DNA from: JAVBLF01 sp031553675
GTDB taxonomy: Bacteria > Bacillota > Clostridia > Christensenellales > CALWSW01
Length of the DNA stretch: 32,060 nucleotides
Reading direction: 5' to 3'
NCBI GenBank assembly: GCA_031553675.1
Contig: JAVBLF010000116.1
Coordinates: 1-32,060, forward strand
The position numbers and the translations under genes are program-made. Position 1 is the first letter of the stretch; each line of letters starts with the position of its first letter. Shown one piece after another: positions 23,449 through 31,876 of the stretch. The notes beneath the pieces were generated by a model. It was not told the origin of the DNA and did not search any database. It worked only from the letters and a program-made list of their open reading frames with translations.

Positions 23449-24501
23449 CTACGCTGCGCCATGCGCTTTGAAGTACGCCTTCATGTCGGCTGCGATCACA
23501 CTTGGTTTCGCGTCATAGGGATAGAAAAAGCGGTCGAGTTTACCGTCTGCGTTGGGCACGCCGGGCTTGACGATCAGGAAAAGGTATTTGATGGTCATGC
23601 CGCTGACCATGCTTTTGTCGAGGTCGAGAACCGCACAAAAATCGACGTAGTAGCGCGTTTCGTACGGCGCGACCTTGTAGGCGTGTTCGGAAAATGCAAA
23701 ACCCGAAACGTTCCGCGTGTACTTCATCTGCGTAAAGCCACCTTCTACGGCGGCATAGATGACCTTGATTTGCTCTTCGGCATTCAAATCATAAACGGAT
23801 GCGCTGTAAAATCGAAACGGTTCCGTCTTCCAACCGCTTTTCCGGTATACGTCGAGCAGTTCTTTCGTCATGCTTGCGCTTCGGATCAGCTCTGAATTGA
23901 CTGGAAAATCAAGCGCAGCCGTCTTGTCGATGGGCTTGGCTTCGTCTTCATCGTAGTGTTTTTGAATCGCCTTCGTCACACCATCTGGACCGACGCTGAA
24001 CGGAAGCACTTCGACAACGGGGTCGTAGATGTTGGTGCCGAAATGATAGCGCATGTGGTCCGGAACGATCCAGGCGCCCATAAGTCTATTCTGCCTCTGC
24101 GTGTCAAATACGAACGTTAACGCGTTTCGGACGCTGCTGTCGAACGGGGCTTTGTGGATTTCACAGTTCCATTCTGCCCGATAAAAGCTGAGCCCACTTT
24201 GACCGAACGAAAAACCCGAAAGGCCACTTTCGACAGAGACACGATTTTCCTTCTCCACAAGCTTCCGATCTTGCAAACTCCAAAACGCTTCGTCGTCACT
24301 CGTGTATGAAAGTGACCAAGCGAACTCGCTCGCATCCCAGCCATATTTCCTTAGAAATTGGGTGAGGCTTTTGCGTTGGTCGCCTGCGGGAACTCCCGTC
24401 CCCGGCACCATTTCCGTCGGAGCCATCGCCGCCGCACGGGAAGCAAGCGCGAGGCAGATCAACAGCGCGGTCACAGTTCTTGTCAATCGCAACGTTTTCA
24501 T
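23449..24501 (-). CDS. secreted protein of unknown function with two similar halves
   Basis: A 350-residue exported protein from ATG 24501, which has AAGGAGG 5 nt upstream; the frame before it has no site. Residues 1-25 are a signal peptide (LICLALASRAAAM). I recognise no domain. The mature part seems to consist of two related halves: LTQFLRKYGWDASEFAW and later SGFSFGQSGLSFYRAEW in the first, LLDVYRKSGWKTEPFRF and later SGFAFSEHAYKVAPYET in the second, each followed by a strand-rich block. The upstream extended -10 gives it its own promoter. No clear terminator follows, so the small basic gene and the HD gene may be read from the same message. Confidence 0.7.
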   Translation of the reverse strand: MKTLRLTRTVTALLICLALASRAAAMAPTEMVPGTGVPAGDQRKSLTQFLRKYGWDASEFAWSLSYTSDDEAFWSLQDRKLVEKENRVSVESGLSGFSFGQSGLSFYRAEWNCEIHKAPFDSSVRNALTFVFDTQRQNRLMGAWIVPDHMRYHFGTNIYDPVVEVLPFSVGPDGVTKAIQKHYDEDEAKPIDKTAALDFPVNSELIRSASMTKELLDVYRKSGWKTEPFRFYSASVYDLNAEEQIKVIYAAVEGGFTQMKYTRNVSGFAFSEHAYKVAPYETRYYVDFCAVLDLDKSMVSGMTIKYLFLIVKPGVPNADGKLDRFFYPYDAKPSVIAADMKAYFKAHGAA

Positions 24502-24537
24502 GAAAACCTCCTTGCCGCGTGCACATTGTACTCCATC

Positions 24538-24546
24538 ATCATAGCA
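24538..24546 (-). promoter_or_regulatory. extended -10 of the secreted-protein gene
   Basis: On the minus strand TGCTATGAT, about 37 bp before the ATG at 24501; the -35 is weak. Confidence 0.45.
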
Positions 24547-24589
24547 TACAAGTATGAACAGGCCACCAACAAAGCAATAGTTTGCACGC

Positions 24590-24620
24590 AAAAGAAAGAA
24601 CGCCCGTTTCCGAGCGCTCT
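24590..24620 (-). terminator. intrinsic terminator of the glycosyltransferase gene
   Basis: On the minus strand GAGCGCTCG-GAAA-CGGGCGTTC (9 pairs including two G-U, GAAA tetraloop), then TTTCTTTT. Confidence 0.8.
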
Positions 24621-24659
24621 CTCTTCACAACACATTCCAATCGAAGGAAGAAAGGTCAT

Positions 24660-25889
24660 TTAACGAACGGCGTACTGTACCGAGAGAAAGTCGGGCTCGG
24701 TCGCCGTTTTGGGGGTTACGCCCTTGATGAAAAGGCGGTGGGTGAATTTTTCGTAGATGCCGGCCATTTCGCGAAGGACGTTTTCTTTGGAAAAGAGCAG
24801 CGCCATCTCGCGCGCGCCGACGCCGATCGCGTCTTGGTGGGCGAGGGCAACGAAGATGCCGCGGGCGAGTGCGTCGACGTCATTGAGCGGGAAGAGCATG
24901 CCTGAGCAGCGGTTGACAACGATGTCGTTGTGGCCGCGCACGTCGCTGGCGACGATCGGCACGCCGCAGGCCATCGCTTCGAGAAGGCCAGTCGCATGGC
25001 CGACGCGCTCCGACGCGCTTAGGACGACGTCGCTGGCCTGGATCCACTCGGCGACGTCATCGACCTGACCGGGGAAGCGCACCCAGGGTTCGAGCTTCTT
25101 GGCTTTGACGAAGGCCTTGAGCTTGTGCATGCGAGGGCCGTCGCCCAGGTAGTAAAGGCGCAGGCGGTGGTCGCGTTCTTCGGCGGTCGCCAGGCCGTAA
25201 ATGAGCATTTTTTGGTTGTGGCGCTCCTCCCAGTTGTTCGTCGAGAGCAGCACGCGTTCGTGCGTACCGATGCCGAGCTTGGCGCGGAGGGCGGCTTTCG
25301 TCTCGGCGGGCACGGGCGAAAAGCGTTCCGTGTCGATGCCGATGCCGTGCGAGCGAGCGCACTCGCAAGAGGAAAAGTGAACGTTGCGGGCCAGAACGTA
25401 GTCCTCTTGTTTCGACGCGACGATCAGGTCACAGTGTTGGGCGAGCTTTTTTTCCAGGGCATAGTTCGTCGCGTAGTTCGACCCATTCATCCCCCGTTGA
25501 AAGGGGAAGCCGCTGAAAGGCGCATAGATGACGCGCGTGCCCCTTTTTCGCGCGTCGCGGGCAGCGAGTCGGCCGACCGCGCCACAGACGGTTTCGCAGC
25601 ATTGGATCACGTCGTAGTGGGTGGCGTCGATCGCGCTTTTGAGCAGGCGATAGGCTTCGACATTGCGGGCTGCGTAGGGCGAATCGGAAAACGGGATGTC
25701 GTATTGGAAATCAGCCTCTTCGATCACCGCAGCGCCGTGACAAGCGACATCCACCCTCCAACCGTTCAAACGAAACAGGCGTAGAAAATGCGCGATCCGC
25801 ACATTGGCATACGCATCCGTGGGGACGACGAACAGCACCTTGGGAAGATTGGCGCGCTCAGCATGCTGGGTGTTCGAAAGCTCTCGCAT
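24660..25889 (-). CDS. GT4-type glycosyltransferase
   Basis: A 409-residue GT-B fold enzyme. The N-terminal half begins PKVLFVVPTDAYANVRIAHF, a Rossmann start with the acceptor-side Gly-poor loop usual in this group. The C-terminal half has LYYLGDGP, VRFPGQVDD, and the E-x7-E motif in SERVGHATGLLEAMACG, followed by VPIVASDVRG: the NDP-sugar site of GT4 enzymes. It should transfer a sugar from a nucleotide donor to a glycan or lipid acceptor at the cytoplasmic face; the sugar is not predictable. ATG 25889 has AGGAG 9 nt upstream. It stands alone under its own consensus promoter, with no other polysaccharide genes next to it. Confidence 0.9.
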   Translation of the reverse strand: MRELSNTQHAERANLPKVLFVVPTDAYANVRIAHFLRLFRLNGWRVDVACHGAAVIEEADFQYDIPFSDSPYAARNVEAYRLLKSAIDATHYDVIQCCETVCGAVGRLAARDARKRGTRVIYAPFSGFPFQRGMNGSNYATNYALEKKLAQHCDLIVASKQEDYVLARNVHFSSCECARSHGIGIDTERFSPVPAETKAALRAKLGIGTHERVLLSTNNWEERHNQKMLIYGLATAEERDHRLRLYYLGDGPRMHKLKAFVKAKKLEPWVRFPGQVDDVAEWIQASDVVLSASERVGHATGLLEAMACGVPIVASDVRGHNDIVVNRCSGMLFPLNDVDALARGIFVALAHQDAIGVGAREMALLFSKENVLREMAGIYEKFTHRLFIKGVTPKTATEPDFLSVQYAVR

Positions 25890-25936
25890 CTTGCATGACT
25901 CCTGTCAACATAGTGTATTAATGGGTTGTTATCCTT

Positions 25937-25965
25937 ATCCTACCGGAATCGTACAAGAATGTCAA
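25937..25965 (-). promoter_or_regulatory. sigma-A promoter of the glycosyltransferase gene
   Basis: On the minus strand TTGACA (25965-25960), 17 bp, TAGGAT (25942-25937), with a start point about 40 nt before the ATG. Confidence 0.75.
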
Positions 25966-26190
25966 GTTCGGAATTTTACAATACCAATATTATCTGGAAT
26001 ATAAATGGTGAAATTCTGGAGCGTTTCTTTCGCTTCATGCTCCTACATATCTAGGCTCCCGCATTTCCGTTTTCTATCAATCCAGAAAAAAGAATCGTGT
26101 AATATTTTTTCGCATCCAGCGCATCGCCGTCACGATTGGACGGCCTCGAAGCCGGTCATCAAGGCGGACAATTCTCTGTCGATTCGAGAC
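25966..26190. other. AT-rich intergenic stretch with no feature seen
   Basis: Between the glycosyltransferase promoter and the htrA terminator. It is clearly AT-richer than its neighbours. Short open frames here lack ribosome sites and resemble nothing known to me. I see no RNA gene or repeat. Confidence 0.5.
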
Positions 26191-26215
26191 AAAAAAAGCG
26201 ACCCGAAGGTCACTT
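26191..26215 (-). terminator. intrinsic terminator of the htrA-like gene
   Basis: On the minus strand AAGTGACC-TTCG-GGTCGCTT (8 bp, one G-U, UUCG tetraloop), then TTTTT. It lies 65 bp after the stop. Confidence 0.93.
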
Positions 26216-26279
26216 TCTTTGGAGTGTTGTTTCATGCGGATTCAGCCAATGGCAGGCCGCGGATTGCGGGGACGCCAAA

Positions 26280-27902
26280 CTACTCGCGATAATCGAGCGC
26301 GTTCATGTCGATCAAATCCACTTTGAGCTTGATCGTCTTGCCGTCGCGCCAGACGGTCAGTTCGACCGAGCCGCCGACGTCGTAGCCGGCGATTTCGTCG
26401 GTCAGCGCCTCGACAGTCTTCATGGGCTTGCCGTCGATGGCGGTGATCACGTCGTCCCGACGGATACCGGCCTTTTCGGCGGGGCCGCCTTTCACGGTGC
26501 CCGCGACGTAGACGCCTGCGGGCGCGCCCATCTTTTCGAGCAACGCTTTGATCTCGGGGACGGTCTCGCCGTCGGACACGCTGACGCCGAGCGCCGGGCG
26601 CTTGATTTCGCCGTCGAGGATGAGCTTTTCGATGATCGGCATGACGTCGTTGATCGGAATCGCGTAGCCGATGCCCTCGGCGGGGATGCTGCCGCCGGTC
26701 TCATCCATGCCGGCGACGGTGTATTTGAGCGTGTTGATGCCGATCACTTCGCCTTTGTCGTTGACGAGCGCGCCCCCCGAATTGCCGGGGTTGATCGCGG
26801 CGTCGGTCTGGATGAACTCCTGGCGATGGCCGCTGTCGAGCGTCAGTTTGCGCTTGGTCGCGCTGATGATGCCCTGCGTCGTCGTGCCCGACCCTTCGCC
26901 GAGGGCGTTGCCGATCGCGATCGCGATGTCGCCGGGGCGCAGTTCGTCGGAGTCTCCGAAGACGGCGGCGGTGCAGTTCTTGCGCTCGACCTTGAGGACG
27001 GCGAGGTCGCGGATCGGGTCGCTGCCGACGATCTCGGCTTCCCACACCTCGTCGCTGTCCTGGAAGCGCACGGCGATCGATTGCGAGTCGACGACGACGT
27101 GGCTGTTGGTCACGATGAAACCATCGCGGCTCAGCACGATGCCCGAACCGTCCGTATACCCACCGTATCCAAAGCTGGTCATCGTCTCGACGGACGGAAG
27201 CTCGCTGGCGATCATGACGACCGACGGCGATACGAAAGCCGAAATGTCAGCGAAAAGGTGGTTGGGATCGAAGGATCCGGCCTTTTGGGATCCGATCACG
27301 GGCATGGTGTAGGTGGGCCGCTTGGGTTTGGGTGTCGGAGCCAGCGTCGGCGTGGCGTTCTCTTCTTCGAGGGCTTTTTCCTGCGCGCGTCTCCCTTCGC
27401 CAAAGGGGTCGCCCGGGATGAGGTAACGGTCGTCGGGGGCAGCGGTGCCCGGCGCGCCGTATTCGAAGCTGGGCTTGGCGCCATAGCTGTAAGCCTGGCT
27501 CGGGTACTTGCTGCGAATTGCGTGGAGCATCGCGATGCCCGCCGCGATCAATGCGACCGACAGCACGATCGCGCCGATGAACAGCGCCATCAAACCGCGC
27601 TCCGCCTTTTCGCCCTTTTCGGCCTTGTGTGCGGCCTTTTGGTCGAGCTGGGTCCAGAGCGGAGGCGTTGGCTGGCTCGGATCGGAATAAGCGCCGGTTT
27701 CGGTAGTGCGGAGCGCCGAGCCAAAGGGGGGCGCTTCCGCACCGGGAATCGGCGCGTTGGGGGCGATGTCGTCCGTCGCGGATGTGGCGGCTTCGTCGCC
27801 ATGCGTCAATGCGCTTCCAGCGCTTTCGGGCGCTTCCTCCTCGCCCGTGATGCGCGCCTTGTCACGCTCTGTATCGTCAAACTCCGTGTTTTGATTATCC
27901 AC
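26280..27902 (-). CDS. htrA: membrane-anchored HtrA-type serine protease with PDZ domain
   Basis: A trypsin-like S1C protease of 540 residues from GTG 27902. I choose GTG because AGGAG lies 7 nt before it, while the ATG at 27917 has no site and overlaps that AGGAG. An acidic, Pro-rich cytoplasmic tail (about 1-102) precedes one transmembrane helix (about 104-128); the protease lies outside. The catalytic triad is His268 (TNSHVV), Asp299 (IRDLAVLK) and Ser375 (PGNSGGAL). One C-terminal PDZ domain holds KALLEKMGAPAGVYV and GIRRDDVITAIDGKP. It degrades or refolds damaged exported proteins. The Gram-positive HtrA layout (tail, helix, protease, single PDZ) is clear. No CssRS-type pair is nearby. 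Confidence 0.94.
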   Translation of the reverse strand: MDNQNTEFDDTERDKARITGEEEAPESAGSALTHGDEAATSATDDIAPNAPIPGAEAPPFGSALRTTETGAYSDPSQPTPPLWTQLDQKAAHKAEKGEKAERGLMALFIGAIVLSVALIAAGIAMLHAIRSKYPSQAYSYGAKPSFEYGAPGTAAPDDRYLIPGDPFGEGRRAQEKALEEENATPTLAPTPKPKRPTYTMPVIGSQKAGSFDPNHLFADISAFVSPSVVMIASELPSVETMTSFGYGGYTDGSGIVLSRDGFIVTNSHVVVDSQSIAVRFQDSDEVWEAEIVGSDPIRDLAVLKVERKNCTAAVFGDSDELRPGDIAIAIGNALGEGSGTTTQGIISATKRKLTLDSGHRQEFIQTDAAINPGNSGGALVNDKGEVIGINTLKYTVAGMDETGGSIPAEGIGYAIPINDVMPIIEKLILDGEIKRPALGVSVSDGETVPEIKALLEKMGAPAGVYVAGTVKGGPAEKAGIRRDDVITAIDGKPMKTVEALTDEIAGYDVGGSVELTVWRDGKTIKLKVDLIDMNALDYRE

Positions 27903-28012
27903 ACTTTCACTCCTCATGTACGGGGCATTTTTCGCAATTGTGTCACGTCATTATAACACATTTGCAACACGCAACACAGACATAATTCCTGGAAGCGCCT
28001 TGGGAATGGGGT

Positions 28013-28041
28013 TTGTCAGCCCCTTGGAAAAAGCGTATAAT
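28013..28041 (+). promoter_or_regulatory. sigma-A promoter of the second HD-domain gene
   Basis: TTGTCA (28013-28018), 17 bp, TATAAT (28036-28041). The start near 28048 leaves a leader of about 67 nt. Confidence 0.75.
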
Positions 28042-28114
28042 GGGGAGGTTCACGGTTGCGGCCCCGCGATCGGGCCGCACCCACCGCCGACTTTTGCGTA
28101 CCGGAGGATTGTTC

Positions 28115-28678
28115 ATGAACCGCGAAGACGCATATGCCCTGCTTTGCCGATACACCCCGAGCGACGCGCTGCAAAAGCACGCGCTGACGGTCGAAGCCGT
28201 CATGCGCCACTTTGCGCACCGGCAGGGCGAGGATGAAGATTACTGGGGGATCGTCGGCCTCTTGCACGACGTCGATTACGAGATGTTCCCCGATCAGCAC
28301 TGCGCAAAGGCACCAGAACTGCTGCGGGAGGCCGGCTATGGCGAGGACGTCATTCACGCCGTGTGCAGCCATGGGTGGCAGCTCTGTTCCGACGTCGAGC
28401 CGACGCTCTACATGGAAAAGGTGCTCTATGCCCTCGACGAACTGACCGGCCTCATCGCCGCGACAGCCGTCATGCGCCCGTCGAAGAGCGTTCACGACCT
28501 CGAGACGAGCTCGGTCAAAAAGAAGTTCAAGGACAAGCGCTTTGCCGCCGGCGTCAACCGCGACGTCGTGGTGCGGGGCTGCGAGATGCTCGGCATCTGC
28601 CTCGACGAAGCGATCGGCGAAACCATACTCGCCATGCGCGCCGTTGCGCCCGCGATCGGCCTCGAGGGGCAGGTATAG
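28115..28678 (+). CDS. HD-domain hydrolase
   Basis: A 187-residue protein from ATG 28115, which has GGAGG upstream; the longer frame to 28013 begins in the promoter. HD-domain residues: KHALTVEAVMRHFA (first His), VGLLHDVDYEMFPDQH (HD pair), and CSHGW plus LYALDELTGLIAAT (last Asp). This layout is common in small HD proteins of Bacillota annotated as hydrolases of unknown substrate. The C-terminal part carries a basic VKKKFKDKRFAAGVNRD segment. It is followed 114 bp later by gpsA on the same strand, with no obvious terminator between, so they may share transcripts. Confidence 0.87.
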   Translation: MNREDAYALLCRYTPSDALQKHALTVEAVMRHFAHRQGEDEDYWGIVGLLHDVDYEMFPDQHCAKAPELLREAGYGEDVIHAVCSHGWQLCSDVEPTLYMEKVLYALDELTGLIAATAVMRPSKSVHDLETSSVKKKFKDKRFAAGVNRDVVVRGCEMLGICLDEAIGETILAMRAVAPAIGLEGQV

Positions 28679-28792
28679 CGTTGGGGTGTTTTTCTTTCGG
28701 CGATCCGCGTCTGGATCGGGTGAGGGACGATAGTTGAAAAAAAGCGTAGAGGTGTCCATCGGGCACTTTTGCGCTATGATGTGGAGTAAGGC

Positions 28793-29758
28793 ATGAACGT
28801 ATCTGTACTCGGTTGTGGCCGATGGGGAACCTTTCTGGCATGGTATGCCGACAAGCGCGGCCACGACACGGTTCTCTGGGGGCGATTCGCTTCGGCCCGA
28901 TTGAATCGCCTGGCCGAAACGCGTTGCAACGACTACCTCAAGCTGCCCGAGAGCCTCGCGCTCTCAGGCGACCTGAAGGGAACGGTCGAGCGCGCTGATT
29001 TCGTGATCATCTCGATCAGCTCACAGCAGCTTCGATCGCTTCTGCGCGACATCCGCGCATCCGGCGCGCCCTGGCAAAAGCCGACCTACATCCTGTGCAT
29101 GAAGGGCATCGAAACGGGCACTGGCAAACGTCTGACCGAGATCGTCTCCGAAGAACTTCCCGGCGCGACGTCCGCCATCTGGGTCGGCCCGGGGCATGTG
29201 CAGAGTTTCGTCGCGGGCGTGCCCAACTGCATGGTCGTCGATTCCGCCGATCCCGCCGCGCAGGATGCCGTCATCGCGGCGTTTGGCAACGACCTCATCC
29301 GCTTTTACTACGGTGCCGACCTGATCGGCAACGAGATCGGCGCCGCCGCGAAAAACGTCGTCGGCATTGCGGCGGGCATGCTGGACGGCCTCGGTCTGAC
29401 CGCGCTCAAAGGCGCTCTGATGGCGCGTTCGCCGCGCGAGATCGCCCGCCTGAACGAGGCGCTCGGCGGGGATGCCCAGTCGGCATACGGCCTGGCCTTC
29501 CTCGGCGACTTTGAAGCGACCCTTTTTTCCCCCAACAGCCACAACCGCCAGTTTGGCGAGGATTGGGTGCGCGGCATCGCCTTCGACAAGCTCGCCGAAG
29601 GTGTGGCGACGGCGGAAGCGATCGTCGCGCTCGGAGCGCGTTCCGGCGTCGAACTTCCGATCTGCGCCTGTGTCCACCGCATCCTGGCCGAGCGCCGCGA
29701 TCCCCGAGCCGAGCTCGACGGTCTCTTTGCCCGCCCGATCAAGCGCGAGTTCGCATAG
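28793..29758 (+). CDS. gpsA: NAD(P)H-dependent glycerol-3-phosphate dehydrogenase
   Basis: A 321-residue cytoplasmic enzyme that reduces dihydroxyacetone phosphate to sn-glycerol 3-phosphate for phospholipid synthesis. The N-terminus MNVSVLGCGRWGTFLA has the GxGxWG nucleotide-binding motif. Later come IISISSQQLRSLL, GPGHVQSFVAGVP (usually GPSHAEE), EIGAAAKNVVGIAAG with the catalytic Lys, and the signature GDFEATLFSPNSHNRQFG. The GPGHVQ and GDFEATLF variants mark it as a divergent GpsA, but all key parts are present. A possible -10 (TATGAT, 28775-28780) lies just upstream. Confidence 0.92.
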   Translation: MNVSVLGCGRWGTFLAWYADKRGHDTVLWGRFASARLNRLAETRCNDYLKLPESLALSGDLKGTVERADFVIISISSQQLRSLLRDIRASGAPWQKPTYILCMKGIETGTGKRLTEIVSEELPGATSAIWVGPGHVQSFVAGVPNCMVVDSADPAAQDAVIAAFGNDLIRFYYGADLIGNEIGAAAKNVVGIAAGMLDGLGLTALKGALMARSPREIARLNEALGGDAQSAYGLAFLGDFEATLFSPNSHNRQFGEDWVRGIAFDKLAEGVATAEAIVALGARSGVELPICACVHRILAERRDPRAELDGLFARPIKREFA

Positions 29759-29775
29759 CAGCGCGCCGTCTAAAT

Positions 29776-29803
29776 GCCCTCCCAAACGCGGGGAGGGCGT
29801 TTT
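29776..29803 (+). terminator. intrinsic terminator of gpsA
   Basis: GCCCTCCC (29776-29783) pairs with GGGAGGGC (29791-29798), then GTTTTGTTG. Confidence 0.88.
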
Positions 29804-29879
29804 GTTGTCCGTATAAATGTGCCGCGAATCCGCATACAATGTACCGTTTCTATGTACGGGACACAGGGGCAAAGCGGGG

Positions 29880-30177
29880 ATGAGCATCGACATCTTCGTC
29901 GTCGGCGCGGGTGTGTCGGGCGCGATGGTCGCGCGCGTCTTAGCGGAAGCGGAGCGAATGTGCGCGTCATCGAACGCAGATCCGTGTTTGGCGGCAACTG
30001 TTACGACGAAAAGGACGGCAATTGCCTCTTTGTCCAACGTAACAGTCCGCCCATCTTCCGCACGAAGCAGGCCATGTCGCCGCGTTTGTCGGGCGGTTTG
30101 CGCGGATGCGACCCTAGGACACAAAGTCCTCGGCGCGATCGCGTTTCGGTGGATTATGGCGAAATGAGGGAGAAGAG
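29880..30177 (+). pseudogene. glf: shredded N-terminal remnant of UDP-galactopyranose mutase
   Basis: Three frames together spell the start of a Glf-type flavoenzyme. Frame one from ATG 29880: MSIDIFVVGAGVSGAMVARVLAEA (Rossmann GxGxxG). After about 29952 the next frame gives GANVRVIERRSVFGGNCYDE, NCLFVQRNSPPIFRTKQ (normally GPHIFHT). Then a third gives HVAAFVGRFARM, and frame one again gives LGHKVLGAIAF. At least three small indels and several changes are needed, the first a single missing G near 29953. Only about 95 of roughly 370 codons remain; the rest was deleted up to the next gene. The call rests on the order and spacing of these motifs. Confidence 0.72.
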
Positions 30178-31812
30178 ATGAGCAAGAAGGTCAGACCGAT
30201 CGAAAGCGGCTTCCGCAAGCTTGGATGGGCGCTCTTTGCGTTGACGCAATTCGGCTTCTTCTGCCTGCTCGTGCGCAACGCAAACATGCCCGCCCTTACC
30301 GACGAGTCGGACAACATGCTCGGCGGCCTTTTGATCGGAAACGGACAGGTGATCTACCGCGACTTTTTCTCCCACCACATGCCCCTTCCCTACTACGTTT
30401 CGGCCTGGCTCCGCCTCGCGTTCGACATCCGGACGCCCCAGGGATACCGCCAAGCGCTCGCCTTTCTCACGCTGATTTGGATGATCGCGCTCTTTTTCCT
30501 GCTGCGGCGGCGTTTTCGAAGCGCGCGTTTTTCCTTCGCCTTTCTCGGGTTCGAGGTGCTCTTTCTCGCCCTGTTGCCGCGCTTTTCCGGCTATATGTTG
30601 CTCGCCGAAACGCTGGGTGCCATGGCGCTCATACCGCTCTTGTGCTATGCGATCTTCGATCCGGCGCTCGACTTCGGCGCATTTGACCGGACGGTCGTCG
30701 CTCTGTGCGTGTTTTGCGCTGTCATGAGCTCGGTCTTGGCCATCTACCCCCTATTCGTCTGTTCTGTGTACTATGTCTATGTGCGCAGCCGACAGTTTCA
30801 CGCGCTCAAAGCCATCCACCGACCCGAGTTCTGGGGGCGCGAGTTGACGTTTGCCGCGGGAATCCTCCTGCCCTTCGCCCTATATGCGGTGTATCTCGTG
30901 GGTACGAAGTCGTTCAACTCATTTGTCGAATGCGCCTTTCGTTTCAACGTCGCGCATTACGCGAAATTTAACCCGTACGCGGGTTTTCCCTTTGGTGCGC
31001 TGTTCGAGGGGTGGAAAGGGCTCGCCAAGCAAGGGCAGGCGTTTTTATCGGTCTTGACGACACGAAAGGCCCATTCCACCGATCTCGTCCATTGGGTGCT
31101 TTTGGTGGTGGCGGGCGTCAATGTCGCCGTCCTCTTCCGGCGCGATCGCGCGAGGGCTTGCTTCCTTGCCGCCTTTCTCTTCGGCTGTCGGCTACAGCTC
31201 GGCTTCCATTGCCTCCCCTACTGCCTTTGCGTCGCGGCTTCCTGTCTCTTCACGCTCGCCAGCCCCACAGACAAGCAAAGTGCGCGGACGGCCGCTTCGC
31301 CGCGCAGACAACGCGCGCATGCCGCGGTACTCGTTTACACAGCACTTCTTTTGATCGCCTCTCTACACGAGTTTCACGCGCAGAGCTTGCGCGGGGCTTG
31401 GCATTCTAACGATATCGGCGATTCCTTTCAAAGCCCCTACCTCGAATACATCGAAACCCTGACGAAACCCGGCGACACGATTTGGGCCGCGCCGCTCGAT
31501 CCCAATCTCTACGTGATGTCGGGTCGCTTGCCAGCGTCCTATTCGAATACTTATCTCCCCTGGCAGGCCGACGACCCAGCGATCGAAACGCGGGTGCTCG
31601 GCGACCTCGCAAGCACGAAGCCCAAGCTAATTTTTTTCACGAAAGACAGCGACGTTTGGGGGCACAAACTTGGCGAATACGGCGCGCCGATTCTCGCCTA
31701 CATCCAAAAGAACTACCACTCTTTCAGCACAAACGGCCTTGACGCCAACGTCTATATCCGCAACGACTACTTCAACGACGCTTGGCTCATGTGGTCGAAG
31801 CACCAACGTTGA
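30178..31812 (+). CDS. GT-C-like polytopic membrane protein (GT39-type glycosyltransferase-like)
   Basis: A 544-residue protein with about 9-10 transmembrane segments. After the first helix comes LTDESDNMLGGLLIGNGQVIYRD, with an acidic D-E-x-D loop of the kind that holds the metal or catalytic Asp in GT-C enzymes using polyprenyl-phosphate sugars. A long soluble C-terminal part (about 405-544) holds PGDTIWAAPLDPNLYVMSG and PKLIFFTKD, the usual extracytoplasmic end of GT39-like proteins. The ATG has AGGGAG upstream. It starts straight after the glf relic, suggesting a once larger glycan cluster. Sugar and acceptor are unknown. Confidence 0.8.
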   Translation: MSKKVRPIESGFRKLGWALFALTQFGFFCLLVRNANMPALTDESDNMLGGLLIGNGQVIYRDFFSHHMPLPYYVSAWLRLAFDIRTPQGYRQALAFLTLIWMIALFFLLRRRFRSARFSFAFLGFEVLFLALLPRFSGYMLLAETLGAMALIPLLCYAIFDPALDFGAFDRTVVALCVFCAVMSSVLAIYPLFVCSVYYVYVRSRQFHALKAIHRPEFWGRELTFAAGILLPFALYAVYLVGTKSFNSFVECAFRFNVAHYAKFNPYAGFPFGALFEGWKGLAKQGQAFLSVLTTRKAHSTDLVHWVLLVVAGVNVAVLFRRDRARACFLAAFLFGCRLQLGFHCLPYCLCVAASCLFTLASPTDKQSARTAASPRRQRAHAAVLVYTALLLIASLHEFHAQSLRGAWHSNDIGDSFQSPYLEYIETLTKPGDTIWAAPLDPNLYVMSGRLPASYSNTYLPWQADDPAIETRVLGDLASTKPKLIFFTKDSDVWGHKLGEYGAPILAYIQKNYHSFSTNGLDANVYIRNDYFNDAWLMWSKHQR

Positions 31813-31819
31813 GGCACAC

Positions 31820-31874
31820 AAAAAAGCCCCCCTGGAATCCCATACAAGACTGAACGAATGGGATTCCAAAGGGG
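31820..31874 (-). terminator. long-stem terminator oriented to the minus strand
   Basis: TGGAATCCCAT (31833-31843) and ATGGGATTCCA (31858-31868), with an outer CCCC/GGGG pair (31829-31832, 31871-31874). The T run (TTTTTT) lies only on the minus-strand exit side (31825-31820). It therefore ends transcripts that come from the right. Confidence 0.75.
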
Positions 31875-31876
31875 TT

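Noticed and set aside
26136..27956. 606-codon plus-strand open frame opposite htrA
   Set aside because: Antisense of a complete protease with its catalytic triad; Asp/Val/Arg-rich and no ribosome site.
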